A stretch of DNA of 64,000 nucleotides from Candidatus Kapaibacterium sp. (GCA_023957315.1 JAMLHE010000006.1:196408-260407), one strand, 5' to 3'; numbered from the stretch's first letter, positions 8,934-18,704 are shown. Notes: a model not told the origin generated them from the sequence alone. Translations and numbers: made by a program.

Positions 8934-9837
8934 GTCTATAGCAATCCCTGTCATCATTGGTCCTACAGCCTCAGGCAAAACTAATATAGCCCTCGAACTT
9001 GCAAAAATTGCACCAATAGAAATTGTGTCTGCAGATTCGAGGCAGATTTATAAATATATGTCTATTGGGACTGCTAAACCGACAAAAGAAGAATTGTCGC
9101 TCGTCAAACACCATTTGATTGATTTTCTTTTCCCAAACCTTGCATATAGTGCCGGAAAATTTGCTGAAGATGCACTCATAGCTATCAATGATATTATCAG
9201 TCGTGATAAAATACCGGTGATTGTCGGCGGCACAGGATTTTACATCAAAGCATTTTTCGATGGACTATCTGACGAACCTGTTAGCGAGTCTCGAGATTTG
9301 ATAAGAGAAAATCTGAATAACATGCTCAAAGACAAAGGCAGAGAGCATCTTTATCAATTGCTTAAACAAATTGACCCCGTTTCGGCTGAGAAAAACCGCG
9401 ATATGAATCCGCAGCGAATTGTCAGAGCTATTGAATTTTATTATTCGTTTGGAATTAAATTTTCCGAATCACCCGAATCGGAGAAGAAACATAATTTCCT
9501 TCCTAAATATTTCGGATTGTTCCCCGAAAGAGATTACTTATACCAAAAAATCAACTTACGAGTGGATAAAATGATTGAGAGCGGACTTGTAGATGAAGTG
9601 AAATATCTGCTGTCACTCGGTTTCGACCTCAAATTCAATTCGATGAATACAGTTGGTTACAAAGAAATCATCAATTATATAGACGGGCAATCAACACTTG
9701 AGCGAGCTATTGAACTGATTAAGCAAAATACAAGACGTTATGCCAAGCGCCAATTTACTTGGTTTAACAAAATTGAGGGTGTAATTGATATTACAAATGA
9801 CATTGAACGCTTAAAAAATGAATTTAATCTTTTGTAA
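8920..9837 (+). CDS. miaA: tRNA dimethylallyltransferase
   Basis: 305 residues from the ATG at 8920. An in-frame upstream TTG would only add residues not seen in the family. MiaA transfers a dimethylallyl group to N6 of A37 in tRNAs reading UNN codons. The P-loop is GPTASGKT (14-21), followed by the DSRQIYK and GTAKPT motifs that bind tRNA and pyrophosphate, then VGGTGFYIKA. The C-terminal region keeps TVGYKEI and QNTRRYAKRQFTWF. It overlaps the end of pcm by 14 bp. A partner MiaB gene is not in this window. Confidence 0.96.
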   Translation: MTEIKSIAIPVIIGPTASGKTNIALELAKIAPIEIVSADSRQIYKYMSIGTAKPTKEELSLVKHHLIDFLFPNLAYSAGKFAEDALIAINDIISRDKIPVIVGGTGFYIKAFFDGLSDEPVSESRDLIRENLNNMLKDKGREHLYQLLKQIDPVSAEKNRDMNPQRIVRAIEFYYSFGIKFSESPESEKKHNFLPKYFGLFPERDYLYQKINLRVDKMIESGLVDEVKYLLSLGFDLKFNSMNTVGYKEIINYIDGQSTLERAIELIKQNTRRYAKRQFTWFNKIEGVIDITNDIERLKNEFNLL

Positions 9838-9890
9838 TTCAAATGATTTTTGTTAATTTGTAGTAGCAGATAAAGAGAATTTTAAAAAGT

Positions 9891-11432
9891 ATGAAAACCA
9901 GACTACCAATAATTATAATTTGTTTTTGGGCATTGACTTTTTCGGGCAAAAGCCAAAACGATATAGATGCAGCCCAAATCTACCGTGAGACATTCTTTAC
10001 CGGATTCAACGAATTAGACAGCGTCTATTCATTAGGGCTTCTTGTCCGGGATATAGAACGGACTATCGCTCAATCAAAAATCGGTAAAACCGAGTTCGGT
10101 ATAGCCATTCATTCGCTAAATAACAATAAACCTTATTATTCGCATAATTTAACAAAACCTCTCACTCCGGCTTCAGTTACAAAACTATTTACATCATTTG
10201 CCGCTCTCAATCTGTTTGGTTCGGAATATATGATTCCCACGAAAGTATTTACCGATGGATATATAAGCTCAGATTCCATATTGAAAGGGAACCTATACTT
10301 GGTGGGCTTTGGAGATGGCATCTTTTCTTTACGTGATTTGGAGCAATTATCGGATAATGTTAAAGAATTGGGTGTGAAAGTAATTCATGGCAATATTTAT
10401 GTTGATGGAAGTTATTTCGACGGAATCTATGAACGCTTGACATATAGCGGCGATAAAGATGTAGTTGTCCAACTTCCGCCGATTTCAGCTGTAAGTTTGG
10501 ACAGGAATGTAGTTCAGGCTATTGTATCATCAGGCTCGAAAGCGGGGACTCCACTCAGAGTGCAGTATATGCCCTCATCTGAGCATTTTTCAACAATCAA
10601 CTCTGCAACTGTAAGAGGTGGCAAGAAAAGAGCTTCTAAACTCAGGGTGATAACGAAAGCCGGGCAAGATGGCAAACAAGTATTTACAATCTCAGGGAAT
10701 TTGGCTGCAAATCGAACATCTTCATATGGTCACAATTTAACTTTTCCCGAGATGGCAATTGCCGGAGCATTCAAAAGTCGCTTAGAAGCCGGTGGGATAA
10801 AAATTACCGGTTCAAGCTCTGCCACAGAAGCATATCATAAAGATACTTCAATTTTATTCACCGCTGTTACCGAATTCAGAAGACCAATTATGGATATACT
10901 CAACAAAGTGAATAAGGATAGTGATAATTATTTGGCTGAGACTTTGTTCAAAATTGTTGGTGCTCAAGCAGACTTAGACGACGATAATGCAAAATCGGCA
11001 CGTTTGTTTTATAATGAACTTTTTGGCAAATACGAAATCAATTGTGAAAAATGTATGTTGAACGACGGCTCCGGGCTATCTCGACGAAATTTAGTAACTC
11101 CCGAATCTGTCATAAAAGTGTTACAAGAGTCTTATAAAAGCAGTTTTAGAGATGAATTCCGACGTTCCTTTTCATTAGCCGGAAACGACGGTACGCTCAA
11201 AAAAAGACTTAAAAGTGCAAATGGAAATGGAAATATCACCGCCAAAACCGGCACTTTACGCAATGTCAGCGCCTTAGCAGGTTATATTGATACAGTCGAG
11301 GGCGATACTATTGCTTTTGCTTTCATTTTCAATGGTCCAAATGTTGGGATTTATAAGGATTTGGAAAATAAATTAGCCCAGCTTTTATCAGATTTCACTT
11401 ATCGTTTTTCAGTCACAGATTCTTATGAATAG
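9891..11432 (+). CDS. dacB: D-alanyl-D-alanine carboxypeptidase/endopeptidase, PBP4 (S13) type
   Basis: 513 residues. An N-terminal signal peptide ends around SGKSQN, so the enzyme acts on peptidoglycan in the periplasm, trimming terminal D-Ala or cutting cross-links. All three penicillin-binding motifs of family S13 are present: SVTK (Ser95 nucleophile, Lys98), SDN (344-346) and KTG (452-454). The long segment between the first two matches the inserted domains of PBP4. It starts 53 bp after miaA. Its last 8 bp overlap the start of an ABC permease gene, which suggests coupled translation although no functional link is obvious. Confidence 0.93.
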   Translation: MKTRLPIIIICFWALTFSGKSQNDIDAAQIYRETFFTGFNELDSVYSLGLLVRDIERTIAQSKIGKTEFGIAIHSLNNNKPYYSHNLTKPLTPASVTKLFTSFAALNLFGSEYMIPTKVFTDGYISSDSILKGNLYLVGFGDGIFSLRDLEQLSDNVKELGVKVIHGNIYVDGSYFDGIYERLTYSGDKDVVVQLPPISAVSLDRNVVQAIVSSGSKAGTPLRVQYMPSSEHFSTINSATVRGGKKRASKLRVITKAGQDGKQVFTISGNLAANRTSSYGHNLTFPEMAIAGAFKSRLEAGGIKITGSSSATEAYHKDTSILFTAVTEFRRPIMDILNKVNKDSDNYLAETLFKIVGAQADLDDDNAKSARLFYNELFGKYEINCEKCMLNDGSGLSRRNLVTPESVIKVLQESYKSSFRDEFRRSFSLAGNDGTLKKRLKSANGNGNITAKTGTLRNVSALAGYIDTVEGDTIAFAFIFNGPNVGIYKDLENKLAQLLSDFTYRFSVTDSYE

Positions 11433-12249
11433 ATTCCCAATCCGGAAAATATTACTCTACGGATTGTTGTTCCTCATAGCAATTGGAATGATTTTCCCGA
11501 TATTTTGGATGCTATTATTATCGCTAAAAGAATACCCTGAAAAATATCAAACTTTTCAAGAACTTTTATTTTCGGATTTCACGCTTAATAATTTCGTTGA
11601 TGCTTTGCAATCGGATTCATTTGATATATACTTCCTGAATTCCTTGTTCGTAGCCACTTTAGTTACTGCCGGAAATTTACTTTTTTGTACTTTGGTGGCT
11701 TATGCCTTTGCCAGAAAGGAATTCATCGGGAAAACTGTTTTGTTTGCCACATTGCTTGGTGTGATGATAATTCCGCCACATGTCATCATGATTCCTTTGT
11801 ACAGAATGATGGTCGGATACGGCTGGATTAATTCATATTATAGTTTGGTCTTGCCATGGCTCGTGACGCCATTTGGCATATTTTTGATGAGGCAATATAT
11901 CATGACAATTCCACGCGAGATTGAAGATGCTGCCAAAATTGACGGTGCAGGGTTTTGGTACATAATTTTTAGGATTATAATGCCACTTAGCAAACCAATG
12001 CTTACTGTTTTAGCAATTTATACTTTCTTGTCCAATTGGAATTCTTTCCTTTTTCCGTACTTATTCACAAATACAGAGAAATTCAGAACTTTGCCCGTGG
12101 GATTAGCATTTTATCTGGGAAAACAATCAATTGATTGGGGACATTTGATGGCTGGAGCTGCCATTTCAGCTTTCCCTATCATTGTAATTTTTATTATTTT
12201 TCAACGTCAAATCATAAAAGGCTTAACTTCAGGAGCACTCAAGGAATAA
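11425..12249 (+). CDS. Carbohydrate-type ABC transporter permease (MalG/UgpE family)
   Basis: 274 residues with about six membrane helices, the first at ~8-30. The cytoplasmic coupling (EAA) loop reads EIEDAAKIDGAGFWYII followed by FRIIMPLSKP, diagnostic of binding-protein-dependent permeases of the sugar class; PGIFLMRQY-like residues precede it. Such permeases normally pair with a MalF-like partner, an ATPase and a substrate-binding protein, none of which is present here. It overlaps dacB by 8 bp and is followed 3 bp later by a small conserved gene. The substrate is unknown; partners probably lie elsewhere in the genome. Confidence 0.9.
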   Translation: MNRFPIRKILLYGLLFLIAIGMIFPIFWMLLLSLKEYPEKYQTFQELLFSDFTLNNFVDALQSDSFDIYFLNSLFVATLVTAGNLLFCTLVAYAFARKEFIGKTVLFATLLGVMIIPPHVIMIPLYRMMVGYGWINSYYSLVLPWLVTPFGIFLMRQYIMTIPREIEDAAKIDGAGFWYIIFRIIMPLSKPMLTVLAIYTFLSNWNSFLFPYLFTNTEKFRTLPVGLAFYLGKQSIDWGHLMAGAAISAFPIIVIFIIFQRQIIKGLTSGALKE

Positions 12250-12252
12250 ATT

Positions 12253-12486
12253 ATGTTAGACAAATTTGAAATTAGAGAACTTGCAAAAGCAATAGTCGAA
12301 GAAATGGACAGGTCGCATTCGGCAGAATTAGCACCAAAATGGGAGGGAGGCTCAATTTTCTTCATCCCGAAAAGTTCCGATACGAAAGAACACGAAATGG
12401 GCATTGATAAAATTATGCACAAAATTGTGATGATTCGCGATAATTTGCGTGTTTTGAGCAACAAATCAATTCCAATGATAACTTGA
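12253..12486 (+). CDS. Small conserved hypothetical protein
   Basis: 77 residues, soluble, with no signal peptide. It begins 3 bp after the ABC permease stop, with AGGAA upstream, so it is probably translated with it. The N-terminal third is helical and charged (KFEIRELAKAIVEEMD). A middle stretch IFFIPKSSD is followed by an acidic linker and a second helix DKIMHKIVMIRDNLRVLSNKS. The helix-strand-helix pattern and clean start make it look like a real gene. No function or named domain is recognised. Placement right after a transporter gene does not by itself imply a transport role. Confidence 0.65.
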   Translation: MLDKFEIRELAKAIVEEMDRSHSAELAPKWEGGSIFFIPKSSDTKEHEMGIDKIMHKIVMIRDNLRVLSNKSIPMIT

Positions 12487-12599
12487 CCGACGGTGAGAAG
12501 TTAAAGTACCAAGGGTATGTTACAAATGCACGGCTCGTTGACATCTTTTAATTTCCTATTTCGGGAAGAGGAAGATAAATTTTCCTCTAAAAAATAGCT

Positions 12600-15047
12600 T
12601 TATCGCTCGGGTGAAATGCTTACTGCAAGTCTGTAATTTTCAGCTGGAGAACTCCCAAAAGGTATTTTCAAGTAGCCACCGTTAAGCCATATTCTAACTT
12701 GGTCACTAAAATTTGGTGATGCCGGGTCGCCGGAAGCACCTCCGGGCACGACAGTGAAAATGAAATCTTCGTTCATATCAGCTATAAAACGCATGGAAGC
12801 ACCAATTACCATGGCATACGGGTTTGTAAAATTCCATTCGGTATTATTTACAGTTGTGTTATTACCACTCATTTCAAATGGACCTAAAGTTACCGAGGGT
12901 GATAGAAATTTTTGGCGGCTGAACACATGATTGATATTTAATTGGTGTATGTTGCCGTATTTCCAATCATTTATCTTGCCTGAGTTGAAGTGTTTTATCA
13001 GATGATTTATACTAGCTCTGTAAGTTTCAAATATGATATCATCAATTATTTCAGTTTCATTTGTTCTTAAGTTATCTATGAAAGTATCATATTTGGAATT
13101 AGTTAGGACGTCCATAACTAATCGTGTAGGAATGCTGCTTACGAAAGTAAATTTATTGTACAGCAATGGACCAAAATCATCATGAAATATATTATAAATG
13201 AATTGGTTAGTATAAACATTGATGAAAGAACTCAAACCAATGTCGGTTAATATTATATAGTCCCAATCATTTAAACTATTCAGAACCCTAAGTTCATTTA
13301 CTGTCATCAATGATGAGTATTTGTCCAAAATTGGTACTATAATATCCGACATTTTCTTGGCAAAATCCGAATAATAATCATTTTGCAAATATTGGGCTTC
13401 TCGCCAACCATGCTTATCTTCGAGAGTCAGAACTTCGTTTATTCTATTGATTCGAGATTCCGGCTCCCAATAATTTGAAATATAGTTCACATTTTCAATT
13501 TTCTCGTTTGCAGAAGCTATAAATTTAGCCTCTTTTGAACTTCGGGAAACTTTTTCGTTTTCAAGTCTATTAAATCCTTTCCATTGATAAGTATCAATCC
13601 ATGCAGGATTCGGCAAATTGGGGTCGCAATCTTTACCACGGGCTGGGATGTCTGCCGCTGATTTCAATCCAATATTTCCGGCATTATCAGCATAATGAAA
13701 ATTCAATCCCGGATTAGACCAATGATTGCAAGCTGATTTGAACTCATCATAATTGTCGGCTCGTGCTAATTTATAAAGCGTCAAAATTTCATCAGAAATG
13801 TTATTTCCAACCCATCTGAACGACATAGCATTTTGAACAAAGAAGCTTGTATCTGTTTTACCCGGCAAATTTAACAAAATGGAAGGGTCGCGATTGATAT
13901 GAAAATCAGAAATTATAGGCGAAGTCTCCGTAAATCTCTGGTAATACACGTGTGGCTCTTTGTCTTTAACAAAAATTGTGTCAACGTGGAATCTGATTTT
14001 CTTCTTGTTTTCGCCAACATAATAATGTTCGTTTTCGATTCGTTCTACGAAATAATCGAAGTCGTCTGCCATGATATTGCTGATTCCCCACGCAATATTA
14101 TCATTTCTGCCACTCATAAGCAAAGGAATTCCCGGCAGAGAAAGCCCTACAGCATTGATGCCCTTGGTTGTGAATTGCATTTGCAACCATCGCGCCGGAA
14201 TTGTGAGTGGCAAATGGGCATCATTTGCCAGAATTGCACTTTGCGAAATTGAGTCCACATTTCTGAAAACCCAGCAATTGCTTCCCGATGATGAACCTAC
14301 TATACCAACATCATTTCGAATTTTAGTAAGTTTGTCAGAGTAGAGGCTCAAATCTTGGTCAAAAGTTGTCGAAAAGATATTGCTGTCAATTTGCGTTGGC
14401 TTTGGTTTATCAAGTCCGGGAATTAACAATCTTGCTTTTTCATAACCGAATTTCGATGCAATTTCACCATATGCAGCATCAGCCCAAATTCCTAAAGATA
14501 GTTCAAAAGTCAGCACACGCCCAATAAGTATCGAATGATAGGGAAGCCATTCGTCCGGTTGGTATGCCAAAGCTCCAAATTCGAAAGGCATTTTGTTCCT
14601 ATATTCGCTCATATAAAAGTTGACACCTTGGCTGTAGCGCTGCAGAACTGCTTTGGATTGCTCCGACATGTTGTCGTAACATTTTTGAGCAGTGCTGTCA
14701 ATCATAAAGCATCTCAAAAATTTATCAACAAGTATAGATTCGTCCCCGAAAATTTCGGATAATCTCCCTTGAGAAAGACGCCTATAATAATCCATTTGCC
14801 AAAGCCTATCGGAAGCGTGGTAAAAGCCCATGGCGAAAAACAAATCGCTTTCGTTATCAGTGATTATATGTGGAATGCCATAATAATTTTTAAAAATTTT
14901 CACTTCTCCCGTGACTAAAGGAGTATCAAAATTTTCAAAATCTTTTGGCAAAGAAGCCTTAATCAAGCCGTCAGAAAATCGAATAACTGCTATTACAATG
15001 ATTATAAATGCCAATCCTACAACCAATATAACCGGGATTCTATTCAT
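12600..15047 (-). CDS. Penicillin acylase family Ntn-hydrolase
   Basis: 815 residues. An uncleaved anchor or signal segment occupies ~5-24. Members are made as a precursor that cuts itself into alpha and beta chains; the new beta N-terminal Ser is the nucleophile. Here that site is G255-Ser256 in SSSGSNCWVF, giving an alpha part of ~230 residues. Family motifs follow: NDAHLPLTIPARWLQM, WGISNIMADDFDYF and the alpha-chain FFAMGFYHASDRLWQMD. These enzymes cleave amide bonds in acyl-amides, including quorum-sensing acyl-homoserine lactones in some members; the substrate here cannot be told. It starts 4 bp after the SDR gene, so both are probably co-transcribed. Confidence 0.93.
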   Translation of the reverse strand: MNRIPVILVVGLAFIIIVIAVIRFSDGLIKASLPKDFENFDTPLVTGEVKIFKNYYGIPHIITDNESDLFFAMGFYHASDRLWQMDYYRRLSQGRLSEIFGDESILVDKFLRCFMIDSTAQKCYDNMSEQSKAVLQRYSQGVNFYMSEYRNKMPFEFGALAYQPDEWLPYHSILIGRVLTFELSLGIWADAAYGEIASKFGYEKARLLIPGLDKPKPTQIDSNIFSTTFDQDLSLYSDKLTKIRNDVGIVGSSSGSNCWVFRNVDSISQSAILANDAHLPLTIPARWLQMQFTTKGINAVGLSLPGIPLLMSGRNDNIAWGISNIMADDFDYFVERIENEHYYVGENKKKIRFHVDTIFVKDKEPHVYYQRFTETSPIISDFHINRDPSILLNLPGKTDTSFFVQNAMSFRWVGNNISDEILTLYKLARADNYDEFKSACNHWSNPGLNFHYADNAGNIGLKSAADIPARGKDCDPNLPNPAWIDTYQWKGFNRLENEKVSRSSKEAKFIASANEKIENVNYISNYWEPESRINRINEVLTLEDKHGWREAQYLQNDYYSDFAKKMSDIIVPILDKYSSLMTVNELRVLNSLNDWDYIILTDIGLSSFINVYTNQFIYNIFHDDFGPLLYNKFTFVSSIPTRLVMDVLTNSKYDTFIDNLRTNETEIIDDIIFETYRASINHLIKHFNSGKINDWKYGNIHQLNINHVFSRQKFLSPSVTLGPFEMSGNNTTVNNTEWNFTNPYAMVIGASMRFIADMNEDFIFTVVPGGASGDPASPNFSDQVRIWLNGGYLKIPFGSSPAENYRLAVSISPER

Positions 15048-15051
15048 TCAA

Positions 15052-16038
15052 TCATAGCCATTTATTTTGTTTATACCAATTAACCGTCTCTTGAATAGCT
15101 TCCGGAATAGTATATTCGCATTTGAAACCGAGCTCGGTTTGAGCCTTGTTTGCAGAGCATATCCAAAACTCTTGAGTGAAATCAATCGCTTTATCACGGT
15201 TGAAAATTGGGGCTTGTTTTAAAAATCGACCAAACCATTCTGTGGTTGCACCCATCACCATTACAATACTGTCGGGAATTCTAATGTTGAAAAAGAACCT
15301 TTTCCCCAGAGCATCTTTAATAATTTTGATGAGTTCGTCCCAATTGTATATTTGATTATCGGCTAAAAAGTATGATTGCCCTATTGCTTTTTCAGATTCA
15401 CCGGCTAAAATAGTACCACGAGCCAAATCCAATCCATATATAAGATTCAGATATTTTTTGTTCAAACCGATTAAAGTACCGAGCCCCATGTTAGCAGTCT
15501 TGAAAATCGAATATATCGCAGTATCGCGTGGACCGAAAACCGCCGGCGCTTTAATAATAGTCACAGGAATTTTATCCTTGTATGACAAAACAAGCTCTTC
15601 GCCTGCATGTTTGCTCTTAGCATACGCAGTCAATGGTTTGGGTATTGAAATCTCGTCCACCGGACAATCCAAAGATAGGGCAGGACCCGAAACGGTAAAG
15701 CTACTCATATACACGAATCGTTTCAAATTTGGGCTATATTTGATAACTTGGTCAATCAATTCTTTAGTTGCTAAGGCATTGCTTTTGTAAAATTCGTCAT
15801 AATCACGAGCAAAAGTAGCACCGGCTATATGATACACTGCGTCAAGATTGCTGAAAATCTTTTCGGCATGATTGTCATCAATGGCAGGTAATTGTTCAAT
15901 AATAAAATTTTTATCTTTCAGCCATCTCAAATTACTTGATTTTCTAACCGTGCAAACAACTTCATATCCTTTGTCCAATAGCATATCGGCAACATGACTC
16001 CCTATAAAACCCGTCGCTCCTGTCACAAGAACTTTCAT
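15052..16038 (-). CDS. NAD(P)-dependent epimerase/dehydratase (extended SDR)
   Basis: 328 residues. The Rossmann motif is TGATGFIG (6-13), typical of extended short-chain dehydrogenases acting on nucleotide sugars or sterol-like compounds. The active-site pair is Tyr139/Lys143 in YAKSK, with Ser in VYMSSFTVSG. The C-terminal half has FTQEFWICSANKAQTELGF, as in dihydroflavonol-reductase-like and 3-beta-HSD-like members. Without a better match the substrate is open. It lies upstream of the penicillin acylase on the same strand with a 4 bp gap, and is divergent from the nucleotide-sugar fusion gene at 16182. Confidence 0.9.
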   Translation of the reverse strand: MKVLVTGATGFIGSHVADMLLDKGYEVVCTVRKSSNLRWLKDKNFIIEQLPAIDDNHAEKIFSNLDAVYHIAGATFARDYDEFYKSNALATKELIDQVIKYSPNLKRFVYMSSFTVSGPALSLDCPVDEISIPKPLTAYAKSKHAGEELVLSYKDKIPVTIIKAPAVFGPRDTAIYSIFKTANMGLGTLIGLNKKYLNLIYGLDLARGTILAGESEKAIGQSYFLADNQIYNWDELIKIIKDALGKRFFFNIRIPDSIVMVMGATTEWFGRFLKQAPIFNRDKAIDFTQEFWICSANKAQTELGFKCEYTIPEAIQETVNWYKQNKWL

Positions 16039-16181
16039 TTTAGTCTATCCTTAATTTAATAAATACAAAAATAAGCATTAAAAAGATTACAGAATGTTCA
16101 AATTTTATTTGACGGGTCAGGATAAAAATATAAATTGCTTATAATCTTTTGACAAATTTTAATTTTTTGTTTGGAAATAAT

Positions 16182-18680
16182 ATGAATAAAGCAATTATTA
16201 TGGCAGGTGGCTTTGGTACAAGGCTTCGACCATTAACGATGAGCATACCTAAACCTATGGTTCCAATTTTGAATAAACCTATGATGGACCATATAGTATC
16301 CTTACTAAAGAAGCATAATATCAATGATGTAGTATCACTGCTGTATTTTGAACCTGATAAAATCAAATCCTACTTTGGTAACGGCGAAGCGTCCGGTATA
16401 AACATGAATTATGTAATAGCTCAGGCTGATTACGGTACTGCCGGAGCAGTCAAAAATGCTTACGAGCTTGTCAAGGATAGATTTATAGTCATCAGTGGTG
16501 ACGTTCTGACTGATTTCGATATCACTGCTGCACTTAACTTTCATGAAGAGAAGAAAGCGATAGCAACTGTTCTGCTAACGCGAGTACCGGCACCATTGCA
16601 ATATGGAATAGTAATGACCGATAATGATGGCAAAATCACTCGTTTTTTAGAGAAACCATCTTGGGGGCAAGTCTTTTCAGATACTATCAACACAGGCATT
16701 TACATCTTCGAACCCGAAGCTTTGGACTTGATTCCCTACCGAGAGGATTTTGACTTCAGCAAAGACCTATTCCCGTTGATGTTGCAAAACGATATGCCAC
16801 TATACGGATACATTGCAAGCGGATATTGGCGAGATGTGGGTAATTTGAACGAATATCAATCCGGTCAATTCGATGCATTGAAAGGCACCGTTAACCTCGA
16901 AGAGTCTAAAAAAATCATCAATAATTTATCAATTGGTCAAAATACATTTTTGCCAGATAGTGTATCATTAATCGGTAAAAATGTAATCGGCAATAATTCT
17001 CAATTTGGCGAAAACTGCGAGATTAAAGATTCTGTTATCGGCAATAATGTAATAATCGGCAACGGTGTAAGATTGAATGGTGTTACACTTTGGGACAATG
17101 TCGAAATAGGCGATTTCGCAGAACTAACCGACGATGTGGTTTGTAATAATACTAAGATTGGTGATTTTGCACTTATCGCTGAAAATGTATTTATAGCTGA
17201 AAATTGTCAAATCGGCAGTCATGCAAGGCTTTTTTCAAACATAAAACTTTGGCCCAACAAAATCGTTGAATCAGGTTCGCAATTATCACGTTCACTTGTG
17301 CAAGAAGAGAAATGGCAAAGGGAATTGTTTACCGATGCACGTATTTCGGGGCTTTCAAATATTGAAATCAATCCCGAATTTGGTGCTAAACTTGGCTCTG
17401 CTCTCGGGTGTACCTTTGGAAAAGGTACGACATTACTTGCAAGTCGCGAACCGGATTCCGTATCTCGAATTATGAAACGTTCGATTACTGCTGGCTTGTT
17501 ATCAGTTGGTGTATATATTAATGATTTACAACAAATTTCGATTCCACAAAATAGACAGGAATTACGGATTGGGAAATATGCAGGCGGATTCCATGTCAGG
17601 CGTTCACCACGAAATCCCGACATTACTGACATTATAATATTCAATAAAGACGGTCGAGACATTTCGATTGACACAACTAAGAAGATTGAAAGATATTTCT
17701 TTGGCGAAGACATTGAAAGAGTAGCTGCAAGTGATGTTGGAGAGATTTACTTCCCGGAAAGAACAAATGAAATTTATTTCAGCAGGTACTTGTCATCTTT
17801 GGATATTGAAGCAATCAAAAGCCGCAAATTCAAATTACTAATGGATTATTCATTCGGTTTGGCATCTTCGATTTTCCCCGGGATTCTGGGCAAATTAAGT
17901 GCTGAAGTTTTATCATTGAATAATTATATTGATGGCTCACGTTTTCATCCCGACCCAAATGAAATTGAAGGTGATACAGACAATACCGGTAGAATCATGA
18001 GTTCATTGGGATACCAACTTGGATTTAGAATGCAGGGTGGTGCCGAAAAAATTTCTGTGATTGATGAACGTGGCATTTGGTACACACACATCAGATTGCT
18101 TACAATACTTACGAAACTATTTCTTGAAACAAACAAACAACGTCAACCGTATAAGATAGCAGTTTCAATTGTTGCTCCATCAGAGATTGAAATGATTGCA
18201 AAAGATTATGATGTCGAAGTTATACGTATTAAAAATTCGCACTCAGCAATGATGGAAGCGACCTTAGACGATAAAGTGCTGTTTGTTGGCGGAATTTATG
18301 GCGGATTTATATTCAGAGATTTTCTTTTTGCGTCTGATGGTATGTACACAGTGGGTAAAATGCTCGAAATGCTTGCCATAACTGATTTGACAACATCTCA
18401 GCTTGATGAAGTATTGCCGAGAAGGTTCCAATGTGGAATCAATGTGTCTGTTCCTTGGGAATTTAAGGGAACTGTTATGAGAAATGCAATGGAATTCTCG
18501 GATAAGTATAAACGTGAATTGGTTGATGGAGTAAAAATCTATGAAAACGGAGAATCAGTTTTGCTTATGCCGGATAAAGAAAAAGCTGCTTTCATCGTAT
18601 ATGGTGAAGGCGATACTGAATTAAAAGCTAGAAGAATCGCTGAAAAATATGCGAGTTTGATTAATAAATGGAAATCCTAA
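16182..18680 (+). CDS. Nucleotidyltransferase / left-handed beta-helix / phosphomannomutase-like fusion (GDP-mannose pyrophosphorylase type)
   Basis: 832 residues from the ATG at 16182; an upstream TTG only adds unrelated residues. Domain 1 (1-235) is a sugar-phosphate nucleotidyltransferase with GGFGTRLRPLT (9-19), KPM, and a GDVLTD metal site. Domain 2 (~246-356) is a left-handed beta-helix of isoleucine-rich hexapeptides. Domain 3 (~370-825) aligns with phosphomannomutase, but its four catalytic loops are altered: RRSPRNP (473-479) for TASHNP, QGGAEK (618-623) for DGDADR, GGIYGGF (703-709) for the GExSGH loop, and no RPSGTEP at the end. It should make an NDP-sugar; mutase activity is doubtful. 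EIIA follows 24 bp later. Confidence 0.9.
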   Translation: MNKAIIMAGGFGTRLRPLTMSIPKPMVPILNKPMMDHIVSLLKKHNINDVVSLLYFEPDKIKSYFGNGEASGINMNYVIAQADYGTAGAVKNAYELVKDRFIVISGDVLTDFDITAALNFHEEKKAIATVLLTRVPAPLQYGIVMTDNDGKITRFLEKPSWGQVFSDTINTGIYIFEPEALDLIPYREDFDFSKDLFPLMLQNDMPLYGYIASGYWRDVGNLNEYQSGQFDALKGTVNLEESKKIINNLSIGQNTFLPDSVSLIGKNVIGNNSQFGENCEIKDSVIGNNVIIGNGVRLNGVTLWDNVEIGDFAELTDDVVCNNTKIGDFALIAENVFIAENCQIGSHARLFSNIKLWPNKIVESGSQLSRSLVQEEKWQRELFTDARISGLSNIEINPEFGAKLGSALGCTFGKGTTLLASREPDSVSRIMKRSITAGLLSVGVYINDLQQISIPQNRQELRIGKYAGGFHVRRSPRNPDITDIIIFNKDGRDISIDTTKKIERYFFGEDIERVAASDVGEIYFPERTNEIYFSRYLSSLDIEAIKSRKFKLLMDYSFGLASSIFPGILGKLSAEVLSLNNYIDGSRFHPDPNEIEGDTDNTGRIMSSLGYQLGFRMQGGAEKISVIDERGIWYTHIRLLTILTKLFLETNKQRQPYKIAVSIVAPSEIEMIAKDYDVEVIRIKNSHSAMMEATLDDKVLFVGGIYGGFIFRDFLFASDGMYTVGKMLEMLAITDLTTSQLDEVLPRRFQCGINVSVPWEFKGTVMRNAMEFSDKYKRELVDGVKIYENGESVLLMPDKEKAAFIVYGEGDTELKARRIAEKYASLINKWKS

Positions 18681-18704
18681 AGGTGAAAATCTCAGGTAAA
18701 TAAA

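Noticed and set aside
12567-12588. AGAGGAA ... TTCCTCT hairpin between the small gene and the penicillin acylase gene
   Set aside because: The stem is seven pairs and no T run follows on either strand, so it was not listed as a terminator.
16149-16181. Upstream TTG start for the nucleotidyltransferase fusion
   Set aside because: It adds 11 residues unlike the family; the ATG at 16182 places MNKAIIMAGG at the normal N-terminus.
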